DNA of 64,000 nucleotides from Natronincola ferrireducens (GCF_900100845.1 NZ_FNFP01000001.1:558001-622000); one strand, 5' to 3'; counted from the stretch's first letter, positions 1 to 9,431 are shown. Program-made: numbers and translations. The notes: generated by a model not told the origin, from the letters alone.

Positions 1-1106
1 TTATTTTAGGAAAATCCATATCAAAACCCATTATGGAGCTAGACGAAATCATCGAAAGATTAGCTAAATATGATTTGACCTTGGATGACAATAGTAAAGT
101 AATAAAGTATTTAAATAGAAAGGATGAGATAGGAACTATAAGCATAGCATTGACGACGATGCAGAAAAACTTTGTTGCCTTAATTAAAGCTATAGGGAAC
201 ACCGCTCAACAGGTGGCATCATCATCAGAAGAACTTACGGCCACAAGTCATCAATCGGCTACAGCAGCAGATGAAGTGGCTAGAACGATAGAAGAAATAG
301 CACAGGGCGCAGGTGACCAGGCGAAGGATACGGAAAATGGTGTAGAACATATCAATGAGTTAGGTAAACTATTGGAGAAGGAACAACAATATATCGAGGA
401 TTTAAATATTTCTGCCAATGAAGTAACTAGACTAAAGGATGAAGGTTTTGTGATTTTAAAGGATTTAGTAGAGAAGACAGAAATCAGCAATAAATCAGCA
501 AAGGAAATACATGATGTTATTATAAATACCGATGAAAGTGCAACAAAAATAGAAAATGCCAGCAAAATGATTAAAAATATAGCAGAACAAACCAACCTAT
601 TAGCACTGAATGCAGCTATAGAAGCAGCTAGAGCAGGGGAAGCTGGACGGGGCTTTGCTGTTGTAGCGGAGGAAATACGAAAGCTAGCAGAAGAATCCAA
701 TAAATTTACAGAAGAAATCGCGGGTATCATTAAAGAATTAACGGATAAAACAGAATATGCAGTTAACACAATGGAAGAGGTGGGTAAAACTGTAGCATCT
801 CAAACACAAAGTGTAAAGTTAACCAATGATAAATTTAAAGGCATTGATAGTGCAATTGAGGCAATGAAGGGGATAATAGTACAAATCAATGAATCATCCC
901 AGGTGATGGAAGGTAAAAAAAGTGAAATGATAGGGATTATTGAAAATCTATCGGCTATATCCCAAGAGAATGCAGCTGGAACGGAGGAAGCCTCTGCTGC
1001 TGTTGAAGAACAAACTGCCTCCATGGAGGAAATAGCCAGTGCCAGTGAAACACTAGCACAATTAGCAGAGGAAATGCAGGAGAATATTGCTAGGTTTAAA
1101 TATTAA
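1..1106 (+). CDS. Methyl-accepting chemotaxis protein, C-terminal part (5' truncated by window edge)
   Basis: Receptor signalling protein that controls CheA through its cytoplasmic coiled-coil tip. The reading frame is open to the left edge: codons [10 protein letters not shown] precede the first ATG (position 33), and this is the end of the first HAMP helix, so the ATG is not the true start. What remains is the rest of HAMP and the whole signalling domain, with the conserved hairpin tip [16 protein letters not shown] near residue 190 counted from that ATG. Flanking Ala/Glu/Gln-rich heptads carry likely methylation sites. The sensor domain and membrane segments lie outside the window, so the ligand is unknown. 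A hairpin terminator follows directly. Confidence 0.93.
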   Translation, partial: ILGKSISKPIMELDEIIERLAKYDLTLDDNSKVIKYLNRKDEIGTISIALTTMQKNFVALIKAIGNTAQQVASSSEELTATSHQSATAADEVARTIEEIAQGAGDQAKDTENGVEHINELGKLLEKEQQYIEDLNISANEVTRLKDEGFVILKDLVEKTEISNKSAKEIHDVIINTDESATKIENASKMIKNIAEQTNLLALNAAIEAARAGEAGRGFAVVAEEIRKLAEESNKFTEEIAGIIKELTDKTEYAVNTMEEVGKTVASQTQSVKLTNDKFKGIDSAIEAMKGIIVQINESSQVMEGKKSEMIGIIENLSAISQENAAGTEEASAAVEEQTASMEEIASASETLAQLAEEMQENIARFKY

Positions 1107-1118
1107 TTATAGAACTGC

Positions 1119-1162
1119 AAAGCAGGCTGGACATCAATAAATGTTCAGCCTGCTTTACTCTA
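1119..1162 (+). terminator. Intrinsic terminator after the chemotaxis receptor
   Basis: A 16-bp stem (1119-1134 with 1141-1156, one G-T pair) closes a 6-nt loop 13 bases after the receptor stop. The T-tract is short (CTTTACTCT). Confidence 0.75.
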
Positions 1163-1268
1163 AAGGGGAGAATGTAGGACTGATTTAAAAGTATGTTTTA
1201 AAATGGTTAATTGTTATAATATAATGATAATAACTAAAATTTACTTATTAATCATTTGAGGTGATGTC

Positions 1269-2171
1269 TTGCAAAAGGGAATTGTTTTTAACATACAAAA
1301 ATATTCTTTACATGATGGACCAGGAATTAGAACAACAGTTTTTCTTAAGGGATGTCCTTTGAACTGCTGGTGGTGTCATAATCCTGAGAGCAAAAACCTA
1401 GGAAAACAGCTTATATTTGTAAAAAGCCGATGTATAGGATGTGGACTTTGTTCCAATAGGTGTCATAATTCTGCTATAGACCTAATAAAAGAAAGCAATA
1501 ACATTGATAGACAAAAATGTGAGAATTGTGGCATGTGTGCTGAAGCATGTCCTACAAATGCTATGGAATTGATTGGAAAAGAAATGACGATTGAAGAAGT
1601 AATGAAGGAGATAGAGAAGGATAGGGTTTTTTATGAGGAGTCCAAAGGGGGGGTAACCTTTTCTGGAGGTGAACCTTTGGTACAGTGGGAATTTCTATAT
1701 GAACTTTTAAAAAAATGCAAACAACAGGGAATTTCCACAGCAGTAGACACTTCAGGATTTACAAGCTGGAATATTCTTGAGAAAATTAGCAAGTTAACAG
1801 ATTTATTTTTATATGACTTAAAGCATATGAAGGAAGAAGAGCATCAGAGATTTACTGGTGTATCTAATATGACTATACTTAACAATCTAAACAAGCTTGC
1901 TTTAATACATCCCAATATTCATATTCGGATACCCATAATACCGGGAATCAATAATGATGAGGAAAACATTGGAGCTACAGGTAAATTTATTTCTTCTTTA
2001 GGCTTAAATAGGGTGAGTATTTTACCATATCACCACGTTGGTATGGATAAATATAATAGAATAGAAGAAATATATAAAATTCCAGAAATATTGGAACCTT
2101 CTGATGAAGAGATGCAAGGGATTGCAAAGGTTTTAAAAACCTTTAAATTAAATGTAATGATAGGAGGCTAA
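1269..2171 (+). CDS. Glycyl radical enzyme activating enzyme (radical SAM), partner of the HypD-like enzyme
   Basis: Radical SAM activase that installs the glycyl radical on the enzyme encoded 3 bases downstream. The radical SAM cluster motif CxxxCxxC is Cys29, Cys33 and Cys36. It is followed by a ferredoxin-like insert with two four-Cys sets (Cys55/58/61/65 and Cys84/87/90/94), as in activases of the choline lyase/HypD type and unlike the short pyruvate formate-lyase activase. GGEP follows for SAM binding. The start is TTG at 1269, 5 bases after GAGGTG; the ATG at 1264 is in another frame. About 300 residues is normal for the family. Specificity is inferred from the adjacent partner. Confidence 0.93.
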   Translation: MQKGIVFNIQKYSLHDGPGIRTTVFLKGCPLNCWWCHNPESKNLGKQLIFVKSRCIGCGLCSNRCHNSAIDLIKESNNIDRQKCENCGMCAEACPTNAMELIGKEMTIEEVMKEIEKDRVFYEESKGGVTFSGGEPLVQWEFLYELLKKCKQQGISTAVDTSGFTSWNILEKISKLTDLFLYDLKHMKEEEHQRFTGVSNMTILNNLNKLALIHPNIHIRIPIIPGINNDEENIGATGKFISSLGLNRVSILPYHHVGMDKYNRIEEIYKIPEILEPSDEEMQGIAKVLKTFKLNVMIGG

Positions 2172-2174
2172 TAA

Positions 2175-4556
2175 ATGGAAAGACAATTAAGGGGAATGAA
2201 TGAAAGAGTTCAAAAGTTAAGATATCAAAGTGAAACAACACCTCCAAGTATTTCTATAGAAAGGGCAGTGTTGGTGACGGAGGCTTATAAAGAATATGAA
2301 GGAAAGGTTTCTATACCAGTTCTTAGGGCATTGACCTTTAAACATCTGATGGAAAATAAGACAATATGCATCAATGAAGATGAACTTATTGTTGGTGAAA
2401 GAGGGGAAAAACCTCAATCGGCTCCAAACTATCCAGAACTGTGCTGTCACACCTTAGAAGATTTAAAGATTATGCATGATAGAAAAAAGATATCCTTTTT
2501 TGTTAGCGAAGAGGTAAGTAGAACCCAGAAAGAAAAAATAATCCCTTATTGGCAGGGAAGATCTATTCGAGACTTAATATTTAATGAGATGACGGATGAG
2601 TGGAAGGATTGTTATGAGGCCGGTATATTTACAGAATTTATGGAACAAAGAGCTCCTGGCCATACAGTGGGAGATGATAAGATTTTTAAAAAAGGTTTTC
2701 TAGATTTTAAAAAAGAGATAAAAGAACAATTAGAAAATCTTGATTATTACAATGATCCTGAAGTCTACGAAAAGCAAGAACAACTGAAGGCGATGGATAT
2801 CTGTATAGATGCTATCATAATCTTTGCTAAGCGTTATGCTGAAAAAGCTAGGGAGTTAGCTGAAAAAGAGGAAAATCCTAACCGGAAAAAAGAGTTACAA
2901 AAGATAGCAGACATATGTACCCGTGTGCCAGCAAATCCTCCACAAAACTTCTGGGAAGCATTACAAGCCTATTGGTTTATTCATCTAGGGGTAATTACAG
3001 AGCTAAACACATGGGATGCCTTTTGTCCAGGAAGACTTGATCAACACTTATATCCTTTTTATAAAAAAGGTATAGAGGACGGGACATTAACCTATGAAAA
3101 GGCAAAGGAGCTTTTACAGTGTTTTTGGGTGAAGTTTAACAATCAACCAGCACCTCCAAAGGTGGGAATTACCCTGCAGGAAAGTGGAACCTATACGGAT
3201 TTTGCCAACATCAACATAGGTGGATTAAAAATAGATGGTTCAGATGGAGTGAATGAAGTCTCTTACCTGTTATTAGAAGTCATTGATGAAATGAGACTAT
3301 TGCAGCCCAGCTCCAATGTGCAAGTAAGCAAGAAGAGTCCCGATTACTTTATCAAGAAAGCTGGGGAGGTTATTCGTAAGGGATGGGGTCAGCCTTCTGT
3401 ATTTAATGCAGATGCCGTTATAGAGGAACTGTTACGGCAAGGGAAATCTATTGAGGATGCAAGGTGTGGCGGCACCAGTGGCTGTGTGGAAACAGGAGCC
3501 TTTGGCAAGGAAAGCTATATTTTGACAGGATATTTTAACTTAACAAAGATACTAGAAATTACTTTGAACAATGGTATTGATCCAAAGAGTGATAAAAAAA
3601 TAGGTGTTGAAACTGGGGATCCAGAAGATTTTCATTCTTTTGATGAACTAATGGAAGCTTTTAAAAGACAGGTACAGCATTTTGTTGATATAAAAATTAG
3701 AGGAAATAATATCATCGAGAAGTTATATGCAAACTATATGCCGGCACCATTTTTATCTATCATTATTGATGATTGTATTAAAAACGGAAAAGATTACAAT
3801 TGTGGAGGTGCTAGATATAATACCAACTATATTCAAGGTGTAGGAATTGGTAGTATTACCGATAGTTTATCAGGTATTCATTATCATGTTTTTGATAAGC
3901 AAACTTTGTCTATGAAGGAATTACTAGAGGTCTTAAAGAAAAATTTTGAAGGAAAAGAAGAAGTAAGACAGCTGTTTTTAAATAAAACACCGCGATATGG
4001 TAATGATGATGATTATGCTGATGATATTATGATCAAGGTGTTTAATAGTTTTTATGAAGCTGTTAATGGAAGAAGGTCTATGCGGGGAGGAATCTATCGT
4101 ATCAATATGCTACCTACCACATGTCATGTCTATTTTGGTTCTGTTATAGGTGCAACTCCTGATGGTAGAAGGGGGGGTTCCCCTCTATCGGAGGGAATTT
4201 CCCCAGTACAGGGAACTGACAGAAAAGGTCCTACAGCTGTTATAAAATCAGCAGCAAAAATGGATCATCTAAAAACTGGAGGTACACTATTAAACCAAAA
4301 ATTCACCCCTCGATTATTGGCAGATGAAAAGGGTATAGAAAATTTAACCTATTTAATCCGGGCCTACTTTAAGCTGGATGGTCATCATATACAGTTCAAT
4401 GTAGCTGATGCAAATACACTGAAAAAAGCACAAAAAAACCCTGAAGCTTATGGTGATTTAATTGTACGAGTTGCAGGATATAGTGATTATTTTAATAACT
4501 TGAATAAAGGACTGCAGGATGAAATTATTGGTAGAACAGAACATGAAAGCTTTTAA
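2175..4556 (+). CDS. hypD: Glycyl radical enzyme, probable trans-4-hydroxy-L-proline dehydratase
   Basis: Predicted to dehydrate trans-4-hydroxy-L-proline to 1-pyrroline-5-carboxylate by radical chemistry in the anaerobic cytoplasm. Visible hallmarks are the catalytic loop GGTSGCVETGAFGKESY with thiyl Cys437 and base Glu439, and the glycyl radical loop RVAGYSDYF with Gly768, 26 residues before the C-terminus. Overall wording (for example FTEFMEQRAPGHTV near residue 160 and FNNQPAPPKVGIT) matches what I recall of Clostridioides difficile HypD, whose Cys434/Glu436/Gly765 are offset by a constant three residues. Length (793) fits. Activase upstream and a proline-specific peptidase downstream support the substrate. 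No P5C reductase gene is present in the window. A related amino-acid dehydratase cannot be excluded. Confidence 0.85.
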   Translation: MERQLRGMNERVQKLRYQSETTPPSISIERAVLVTEAYKEYEGKVSIPVLRALTFKHLMENKTICINEDELIVGERGEKPQSAPNYPELCCHTLEDLKIMHDRKKISFFVSEEVSRTQKEKIIPYWQGRSIRDLIFNEMTDEWKDCYEAGIFTEFMEQRAPGHTVGDDKIFKKGFLDFKKEIKEQLENLDYYNDPEVYEKQEQLKAMDICIDAIIIFAKRYAEKARELAEKEENPNRKKELQKIADICTRVPANPPQNFWEALQAYWFIHLGVITELNTWDAFCPGRLDQHLYPFYKKGIEDGTLTYEKAKELLQCFWVKFNNQPAPPKVGITLQESGTYTDFANINIGGLKIDGSDGVNEVSYLLLEVIDEMRLLQPSSNVQVSKKSPDYFIKKAGEVIRKGWGQPSVFNADAVIEELLRQGKSIEDARCGGTSGCVETGAFGKESYILTGYFNLTKILEITLNNGIDPKSDKKIGVETGDPEDFHSFDELMEAFKRQVQHFVDIKIRGNNIIEKLYANYMPAPFLSIIIDDCIKNGKDYNCGGARYNTNYIQGVGIGSITDSLSGIHYHVFDKQTLSMKELLEVLKKNFEGKEEVRQLFLNKTPRYGNDDDYADDIMIKVFNSFYEAVNGRRSMRGGIYRINMLPTTCHVYFGSVIGATPDGRRGGSPLSEGISPVQGTDRKGPTAVIKSAAKMDHLKTGGTLLNQKFTPRLLADEKGIENLTYLIRAYFKLDGHHIQFNVADANTLKKAQKNPEAYGDLIVRVAGYSDYFNNLNKGLQDEIIGRTEHESF

Positions 4557-4571
4557 GATATAAACATAGTT

Positions 4572-4595
4572 AAAGCAGGGTTAAAACCCTACTTT
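4572..4595 (+). terminator. Possible weak terminator after hypD
   Basis: Short inverted repeat, 4572-4582 with 4585-4595, containing one mismatch and followed by only a modest T-rich stretch. It lies 15 bases after the hypD stop. The rest of the 270-base gap to the next gene is AT-rich without a recognisable element. Confidence 0.4.
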
Positions 4596-4827
4596 AAAAT
4601 GGTGGGATTGTTTTATTGGAGATGGTCTATGGTTGCTTTTTAATTGCAAGAATTGATGAAACATATACATCTTTCTCTGCACTTGGATTATATTATTTTA
4701 GAAGTTGTATTTGTAGCAGTTTTATAATATGTTGATTTATAGGAAAGTTAGACAAGTAACAATAAAAAATAAATATGTTTAGATCATTAAACAATGGTTG
4801 TAAACATATTATATGAGGAGAATGGGT

Positions 4828-5922
4828 ATGAAGAACATAGCATTAGAAAAATTATGTAAAGAAATGTCAAACCAAGGGATTAATGGATTTATGCTAGGTG
4901 TTTCTACAGATTTAGAGTACTTTACAGGATTTCATCCTAAAAGCTGTTCAAGATTTCAAGCTTTATTTGTAATGGACAATGGAAAGAAGTTTTATATTGT
5001 TCCAGAAATACTACAGGAAGAAGCAATTGAGGTATTACCAGAATCAACCACTATAGTTTCTTGGGCAGATGATGAATATTTTTTAAAAAAGCTTTCTACA
5101 GCAGTAGATGAATTTGGTTTAAACAATAAAGTCATAGCAGTTAATGAAGGAATTAAAGCAATAGATTTATTAGATATACAAAATATCATGAAGGCAAAGT
5201 TTCATAATGGTAAAGATATCTTAGAAAAAATAAGGGTTCGAAAAACTGCTGAAGAAATCCACAATTTAAGAGAAGCTGCAAAGCTAGCAGATGCTGTGAT
5301 GGAGGATTTAACAAAATATATACGACCTGGAATACAGGAAAAAGATATAAAGAAAAAAATTGAAGAACTATTTTCACAAAAAGGAGCAGATGAACTAGCC
5401 TTTGATCCTATCATAGCTTCAGGACCCAATAGTTCTAAGCCCCACTATAATGATGCTCAACGCTATATTCAAGAAGAAGATATTATTATTCTAGATTTTG
5501 GTTGTAGATACAAAGGCTATTGTTCAGATATCTCAAGAACCCTATTTGTAGGAGGGGCAACACCTAAACAAAAAGATATTTATAATATCATTTATCGTGC
5601 TAATGCAGAAGCTAAAGAGATGGTGAAACCTGGCATTACTGCAGAGACTGTTGATAAAGCTGCAAGAACAATCATAAAGGATGCAGGATATGGTCAGTAT
5701 TTCTTATGTCGTACAGGTCACGGGATAGGTATGGCAGTCCATGAAAGTCCCTACATAAAAACAGGCAACCAGGAGATTCTTCAAGAAGGAATGGCCTTTA
5801 GTATAGAGCCAGGTATTTATCTAAGTGGACAGTTCGGTATGAGAATAGAAGATATTGTAGTAGTGACAGACAATGGTGTAGAGGTGTTAAATCAGTTTCC
5901 TAGAGAACTAATTGTTCTATAA
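4828..5922 (+). CDS. M24 family Xaa-Pro peptidase (prolidase/aminopeptidase P type)
   Basis: Cytoplasmic dinuclear-metal peptidase that removes residues next to proline. The pita-bread domain fills the C-terminal half, with all five metal ligands visible: Asp223 (LDFG), Asp234 (SDISRT), His298 (TGHGIG), Glu327 (SIEPG) and Glu341 (MRIED). The N-terminal creatinase-like domain (about residues 1-125) is present. In-frame ATGs also occur at 4813 and 4822, but GAGGAG at 4815-4820 overlaps or abuts them, so the start at 4828 (spacing 7, 364 residues) is the better choice. Its place after hypD suggests it frees hydroxyproline from collagen-type peptides (inference). Confidence 0.9.
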   Translation: MKNIALEKLCKEMSNQGINGFMLGVSTDLEYFTGFHPKSCSRFQALFVMDNGKKFYIVPEILQEEAIEVLPESTTIVSWADDEYFLKKLSTAVDEFGLNNKVIAVNEGIKAIDLLDIQNIMKAKFHNGKDILEKIRVRKTAEEIHNLREAAKLADAVMEDLTKYIRPGIQEKDIKKKIEELFSQKGADELAFDPIIASGPNSSKPHYNDAQRYIQEEDIIILDFGCRYKGYCSDISRTLFVGGATPKQKDIYNIIYRANAEAKEMVKPGITAETVDKAARTIIKDAGYGQYFLCRTGHGIGMAVHESPYIKTGNQEILQEGMAFSIEPGIYLSGQFGMRIEDIVVVTDNGVEVLNQFPRELIVL

Positions 5923-5961
5923 AAATAACTCAAAAGTAATGAAAATAGTTTAAAGTAGAAA

Positions 5962-6010
5962 AGCTCCCTATGAATTAATCCAGCTTTATGGATATCAGAA
6001 GGGAGCTAAA
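5962..6010 (+). terminator. Probable terminator between the M24 peptidase and pyrI
   Basis: Inverted repeat AGCTCCCT (5962-5969) and AGGGAGCT (6000-6007) with a long loop. The right arm is followed by AAAGTTTTT. It may serve convergent transcription from both sides. Confidence 0.5.
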
Positions 6011-6102
6011 GTTTTTGCTGAAGAATTGAGAACTTATAAATTTAAACTTGAAACCACATAGTCATAGAAAATTTATAGAAAATAACATTCTTTTTTTACA
6101 AA

Positions 6103-6531
6103 TTATAGCTTATATTCCGTTAACTCTTCACAATAGTTACATTTATATTGAATCTTTCCATTAGGTACTAAAGTAAACTCTGATTCTGCATAATCATCTA
6201 CTGAAGTAATACATCTTGGGTTTTTACATTTAAATAGCCCCGTTACTTTTTGAGGTATTTCAATATTTCTTTTTGCTATAATATGGTCATTGTCAATAAT
6301 ATTGATGGTGATGCTGGGGTCAATTAATCCTAGAACGGTTAAATCAATATCAATGATATCCTGAATCTTAATCATATCCTTTTTGCCTAGTTGTTTACTG
6401 GGGACCTTCATTAACAGTACAACTGGTGTATCTACCTTATCTAAACAAAGCTTTTCAAAAATTTTCAAACCTTTACCTGAAGTAATATGATCAATAACAA
6501 TTCCCTTTTGAATACTGGTTACCTTTAACAT
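6103..6531 (-). CDS. pyrI: Aspartate carbamoyltransferase regulatory chain
   Basis: Regulatory subunit that binds nucleotide effectors and joins catalytic trimers of aspartate transcarbamoylase. The 142 residues match the family size. The C-terminal zinc domain is intact, with Cys102, Cys107, Cys131 and Cys134 (KCKNPRC, KCNYC), and the N-terminal allosteric domain begins [16 protein letters not shown]. Its ATG overlaps the end of pyrB by 7 bases (6525-6531), so the two are translationally coupled. Confidence 0.95.
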   Translation of the reverse strand: MLKVTSIQKGIVIDHITSGKGLKIFEKLCLDKVDTPVVLLMKVPSKQLGKKDMIKIQDIIDIDLTVLGLIDPSITINIIDNDHIIAKRNIEIPQKVTGLFKCKNPRCITSVDDYAESEFTLVPNGKIQYKCNYCEELTEYKL

Positions 6532-7460
6532 ACTTCAATCACCCCCGTAAGTAGTGCAATCAATGCCATTCTTACATAAATACCCAACCTTGCCTGTTCA
6601 AAATATTTACCTCTAGGATCTGTATCAACATCATAGTTAATTTCATTGACCCTGGGTAGGGGATGAAGAATTAACATATCTTCTTTGGCATTTTGCAGCT
6701 TATCCCTATTGACAATATAACTATCCTTTAACTTTACATAATCCTCTTCGTTAAAAAACCTCTCTTTTTGAATTCTAGTCATATAAAGAAGATCTATTTC
6801 TGGCATATGGGTTTCTAAACAATTGGTTTCAACAATTTCAACATCATAATTTTCCAGAATTTCATTTTTAAGATGATAAGGAACTTTCAATTCTGGAGGA
6901 GAGATTAGAATAAACTTCATACCTTCATATCTACTTAAGGTTTTTAATAGGGAGTGAACAGTTCGACCAAACAAGAGATCACCGCAAAGGGCAACTTTAA
7001 GGTTTTTAATTTCACCCTTATAGTGTTTGATGGTGATAAGATCTGTGAGGGTTTGGGTGGGATGCTGATGACCGCCATCACCGCCATTAATGAGGGGTAC
7101 AGTAGCATATTGAGAGGCAAGCTTTGGAGCACCTTCTCTAGGATGGCGCATCACTAAAATATCTGCATAGTCATCCATGACACGAATGGTATCGGCAATG
7201 GTTTCACCTTTTTTAACAGAAGTAGTACTGGCATCGGAGAAGCCCAGGATACTTCCTCCTAATCTAAGCATAGCCGATTCAAAGCTTAATCGAGTACGGG
7301 TACTGGCTTCATAAAATAAGGTGCCTAATATTTTTCCTTTACATATCTCGGCATATGCTGAAGGATTACTATAAATTTTCAAGCCTAAATCAACAACTTC
7401 CTGAATTTCTTCTAGGGTTAAGTCATTAGGATCAATCACATGTCTACCTTTTAAACTCAT
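6525..7460 (-). CDS. pyrB: Aspartate carbamoyltransferase catalytic chain
   Basis: Catalyses carbamoyl phosphate + L-aspartate to N-carbamoyl-L-aspartate in pyrimidine synthesis. The carbamoyl phosphate loop STRTRLSFE and the aspartate loop HPLPRVNEI are both present. The frame can be extended 13 codons upstream, but the GGGAGG at 7468-7473 sits 7 bases before the ATG at 7460, giving [14 protein letters not shown] and 311 residues, the usual size of the PyrI-associated class. It heads a pyrBI operon preceded by a PyrR-type leader. Confidence 0.95.
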   Translation of the reverse strand: MSLKGRHVIDPNDLTLEEIQEVVDLGLKIYSNPSAYAEICKGKILGTLFYEASTRTRLSFESAMLRLGGSILGFSDASTTSVKKGETIADTIRVMDDYADILVMRHPREGAPKLASQYATVPLINGGDGGHQHPTQTLTDLITIKHYKGEIKNLKVALCGDLLFGRTVHSLLKTLSRYEGMKFILISPPELKVPYHLKNEILENYDVEIVETNCLETHMPEIDLLYMTRIQKERFFNEEDYVKLKDSYIVNRDKLQNAKEDMLILHPLPRVNEINYDVDTDPRGKYFEQARLGIYVRMALIALLTGVIEVC

Positions 7461-7507
7461 AATTTTTCCTCCCTTTTCTAAAATGTGGGAGTTCATCACT
7501 CCCTTTT

Positions 7508-7523
7508 TAGTCTCTCCGGACTA
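7508..7523 (-). promoter_or_regulatory. Second PyrR-type RNA element, close to the pyrB start
   Basis: Read on the minus strand this is TAGTCCGGAGAGACTA, a short hairpin matching the PyrR loop pattern AGUCCnGnGAGrCU and followed by AAAAAGGGAG. It lies about 48 bases before the pyrB ATG. GGGAG at 7499-7503 can pair with CTCCC at 7487-7491, and that same CTCCC is also complementary to the pyrB Shine-Dalgarno, so control of either transcription or translation is possible. Confidence 0.6.
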
Positions 7524-7540
7524 AATTAAAGGTATACAAT

Positions 7541-7571
7541 AAATAAAACCCTTACAGTAGGACTGAAGGGT
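7541..7571 (-). terminator. Attenuator terminator in the pyrBI leader
   Basis: On the minus strand CCCTTCAGT pairs with ACTGTAAGGG (one bulge), followed by TTTTATTTATT. It lies between the first PyrR element and pyrB, the position expected for the terminator that PyrR binding favours. Confidence 0.7.
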
Positions 7572-7617
7572 ATAATAAACCTAGCTAAAGTGTATAGGTT
7601 TAGCTGTTATCCTTTCC

Positions 7618-7631
7618 AGTCTCACAGGACC
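7618..7631 (-). promoter_or_regulatory. First PyrR-type RNA element (anti-antiterminator) of the pyrBI leader
   Basis: Minus strand reads GGTCCTGTGAGACT followed by GGAAAGG, matching the conserved PyrR binding loop. It begins about 25 bases after the predicted transcription start and about 50 bases before the attenuator, the classical order for UMP-dependent attenuation. The pyrR gene itself is not in the window. Confidence 0.75.
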
Positions 7632-7663
7632 AATTTAAAGGCTCTATTTATTCTATTTTTTAA

Positions 7664-7692
7664 AATATATCATTTGAAAAATAAAAAGTCAA
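7664..7692 (-). promoter_or_regulatory. Sigma-A promoter of pyrBI
   Basis: Minus strand -35 TTGACT (7687-7692), 17-base spacer, -10 TATATT (7664-7669). Transcription should start near 7656 and run through the PyrR leader. Confidence 0.75.
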
Positions 7693-7800
7693 TAGATAGG
7701 CTGAATATAGAAGGGAAAAATTCAACCTATGTAGAATACTTAAACTATGTAAAATACTTTTAAAAGATATTTATTTTTGCTGAACTATTAAGCTTTCTGC

Positions 7801-7823
7801 TCTCCCAACCCATAGTTGGGAGA
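7801..7823. repeat. Hairpin in the pyrB/7911 intergenic region
   Basis: A 9-bp inverted repeat (TCTCCCAAC / GTTGGGAGA) around a 5-nt loop. It has no T-tract on the plus strand, so its role is unknown. The rest of 7693-7896 shows no other element I can support. Confidence 0.5.
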
Positions 7824-7910
7824 ATAACCACTCAATGAAGAAGCTTGGGTAAAATTTAGGGATAGGAATCCCCGAATTAAGTCTCATTTTATATAAAGAG
7901 GTGTCAAATT

Positions 7911-9431
7911 ATGTATCATTTATCTTTAGAGGAACTATATAACTTCTTAATAGAAGAAACTAACATGCCTAAATTTATGGACTTTAATGAAAATGTTTCC
8001 CTCCTGCCTATTTCCAGTGTTGAATACCGAGATAAGATCCGAGGAGCTATGGTGAGTCTTGCCTTAGGGGATGCCTATGGTAGTCATTTAGAGGGACAGC
8101 TTCCTCAGGAGGTAGAATACATCAATAGTTTTTTAAAGGGAGATCGAAATGCAGCCTCCATCAGTATTACTGATGATACGGAAATGGCCATTATGTTGGC
8201 AGAATCCCTCATCATTCATCAAGACTTTCATCCAGAGGATATCGCCAATCGATTTATTAGACAACCTATTACACAAGTAGGGAATACCATTAAAGATTTT
8301 ATTACAAATTATCGGGATCGAAAAATACCCTGGTATACTAGTGGTTGTGAATCTGCCGGCAATGGCGCAGCAGTCCGATGCCCACCTATAGCCCTTATTA
8401 ATTATGGAGACTTTACCTCCTTAAAGCTTATGGCGGGGATACAGGCGTCTATCACCCATATGGACCAAATGGCCATAGCCTCCAGTATTGTCCATAGTAC
8501 TGCCATAGCCTATTTAATAAATTTACCTCCTTTTCGATTGAAGGACAAAGAAGATCTTTATAAATTTATAGCTGCCTGTGGGAAAAGCATTAAAGGGATA
8601 GAAACTAAAGTATATCCCACAAGGAAAAACTGTCAAATTGCCAATCTATATACAAGGATTAATATAGAACTGATGGAGGCTATTGAAAAGGACTTAGCTG
8701 TGGATGAAGTCCAAGAAAAATGGGGAAGTGGTGCTTATGTACTGGAATCTTTACCCTATGCCCTCTATGTGTTTTTAAAAAGCCCTAATGACTATGAAAA
8801 AATACTAAAACAATGTTTGTTGGCGAGGGATACTGATACTGTAGCTAGCTTGGCTCTAACCTTAATAGGAGCTTACTTAGGTCTAAACAATATACCTAAG
8901 GGGTATGTCAGTAAATTAAGGAATTTAGATGAAATATTGGCTTTATCTGATCGTTTGTTTGAGCTATCCCTGAAAAACAAGAACAACAATCCCTATAGAC
9001 GTATGCGGGAAACCATCACAGACTCTAAGTGTCAGGATGAAATTGATAAGCTCATGTGGCAGGGAATTAAGTACAATAAACAGGACAAATATCAAGAGGC
9101 AGTAAAATATTTTGAAGATCTCATAGTAAAATATCCTGAAGCTAAGAAAAACGACAAAATAAAGCTTCATATTATCGAAGCCTACGAGGGTCTTGGCACC
9201 AAGCTTTTAGGTGAGGAAGCCTATGAGGATGCCTTAAGATGCTTCAAAAAAGCATTGGGTTACGACTTAAATCACCCTGTTATTCTATGTGATTTAGCTA
9301 TTACTTATCTCAACCTCGATGATTTAGGTAAAGCAGAAAGGTATGCCCGGCGGTCGGTAGAAATAGCTCCAGAATATGAAATTGGTAGAGAGGTGTTGGA
9401 GGCTATTACAAGTCTCAAAAAGAAAAATTAA
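7911..9431 (+). CDS. ADP-ribosylglycohydrolase (DraG/ARH family) with C-terminal TPR repeats
   Basis: Predicted to remove ADP-ribose from modified proteins or small molecules. The DraG fold runs from about residue 43 (IRGAMVSLALGDAYG) to about 335. It has the Mg-binding TDDTEM motif near residue 85 and the second acidic motif RDTDTVASLALTLIGAYLG near residue 305, so the active site looks complete. Residues 375-500 form TPR-like helices (DKYQEAVKYFEDLIVKYPEA, EDALRCFKKALGYDLNHP, GKAERYARRSVEIAPEY). A 42-residue N-terminal extension is of unknown role. No ADP-ribosyltransferase gene is nearby. The start follows AGAGGTG by 7 bases. The fused TPR suggests a protein partner or substrate (inference). 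Confidence 0.85.
   Translation: MYHLSLEELYNFLIEETNMPKFMDFNENVSLLPISSVEYRDKIRGAMVSLALGDAYGSHLEGQLPQEVEYINSFLKGDRNAASISITDDTEMAIMLAESLIIHQDFHPEDIANRFIRQPITQVGNTIKDFITNYRDRKIPWYTSGCESAGNGAAVRCPPIALINYGDFTSLKLMAGIQASITHMDQMAIASSIVHSTAIAYLINLPPFRLKDKEDLYKFIAACGKSIKGIETKVYPTRKNCQIANLYTRINIELMEAIEKDLAVDEVQEKWGSGAYVLESLPYALYVFLKSPNDYEKILKQCLLARDTDTVASLALTLIGAYLGLNNIPKGYVSKLRNLDEILALSDRLFELSLKNKNNNPYRRMRETITDSKCQDEIDKLMWQGIKYNKQDKYQEAVKYFEDLIVKYPEAKKNDKIKLHIIEAYEGLGTKLLGEEAYEDALRCFKKALGYDLNHPVILCDLAITYLNLDDLGKAERYARRSVEIAPEYEIGREVLEAITSLKKKN

Noticed and set aside
251-769. Ser/Ala-rich 172-codon minus-strand frame inside the chemotaxis receptor
   Set aside because: Shadow of the Ala/Glu-rich coiled-coil coding sequence; no start signals, and the sense frame is a clear receptor.
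1264-1268. ATG start for the glycyl radical activase at 1264
   Set aside because: It is in another frame; the activase frame begins at the TTG at 1269, correctly spaced from GAGGTG.
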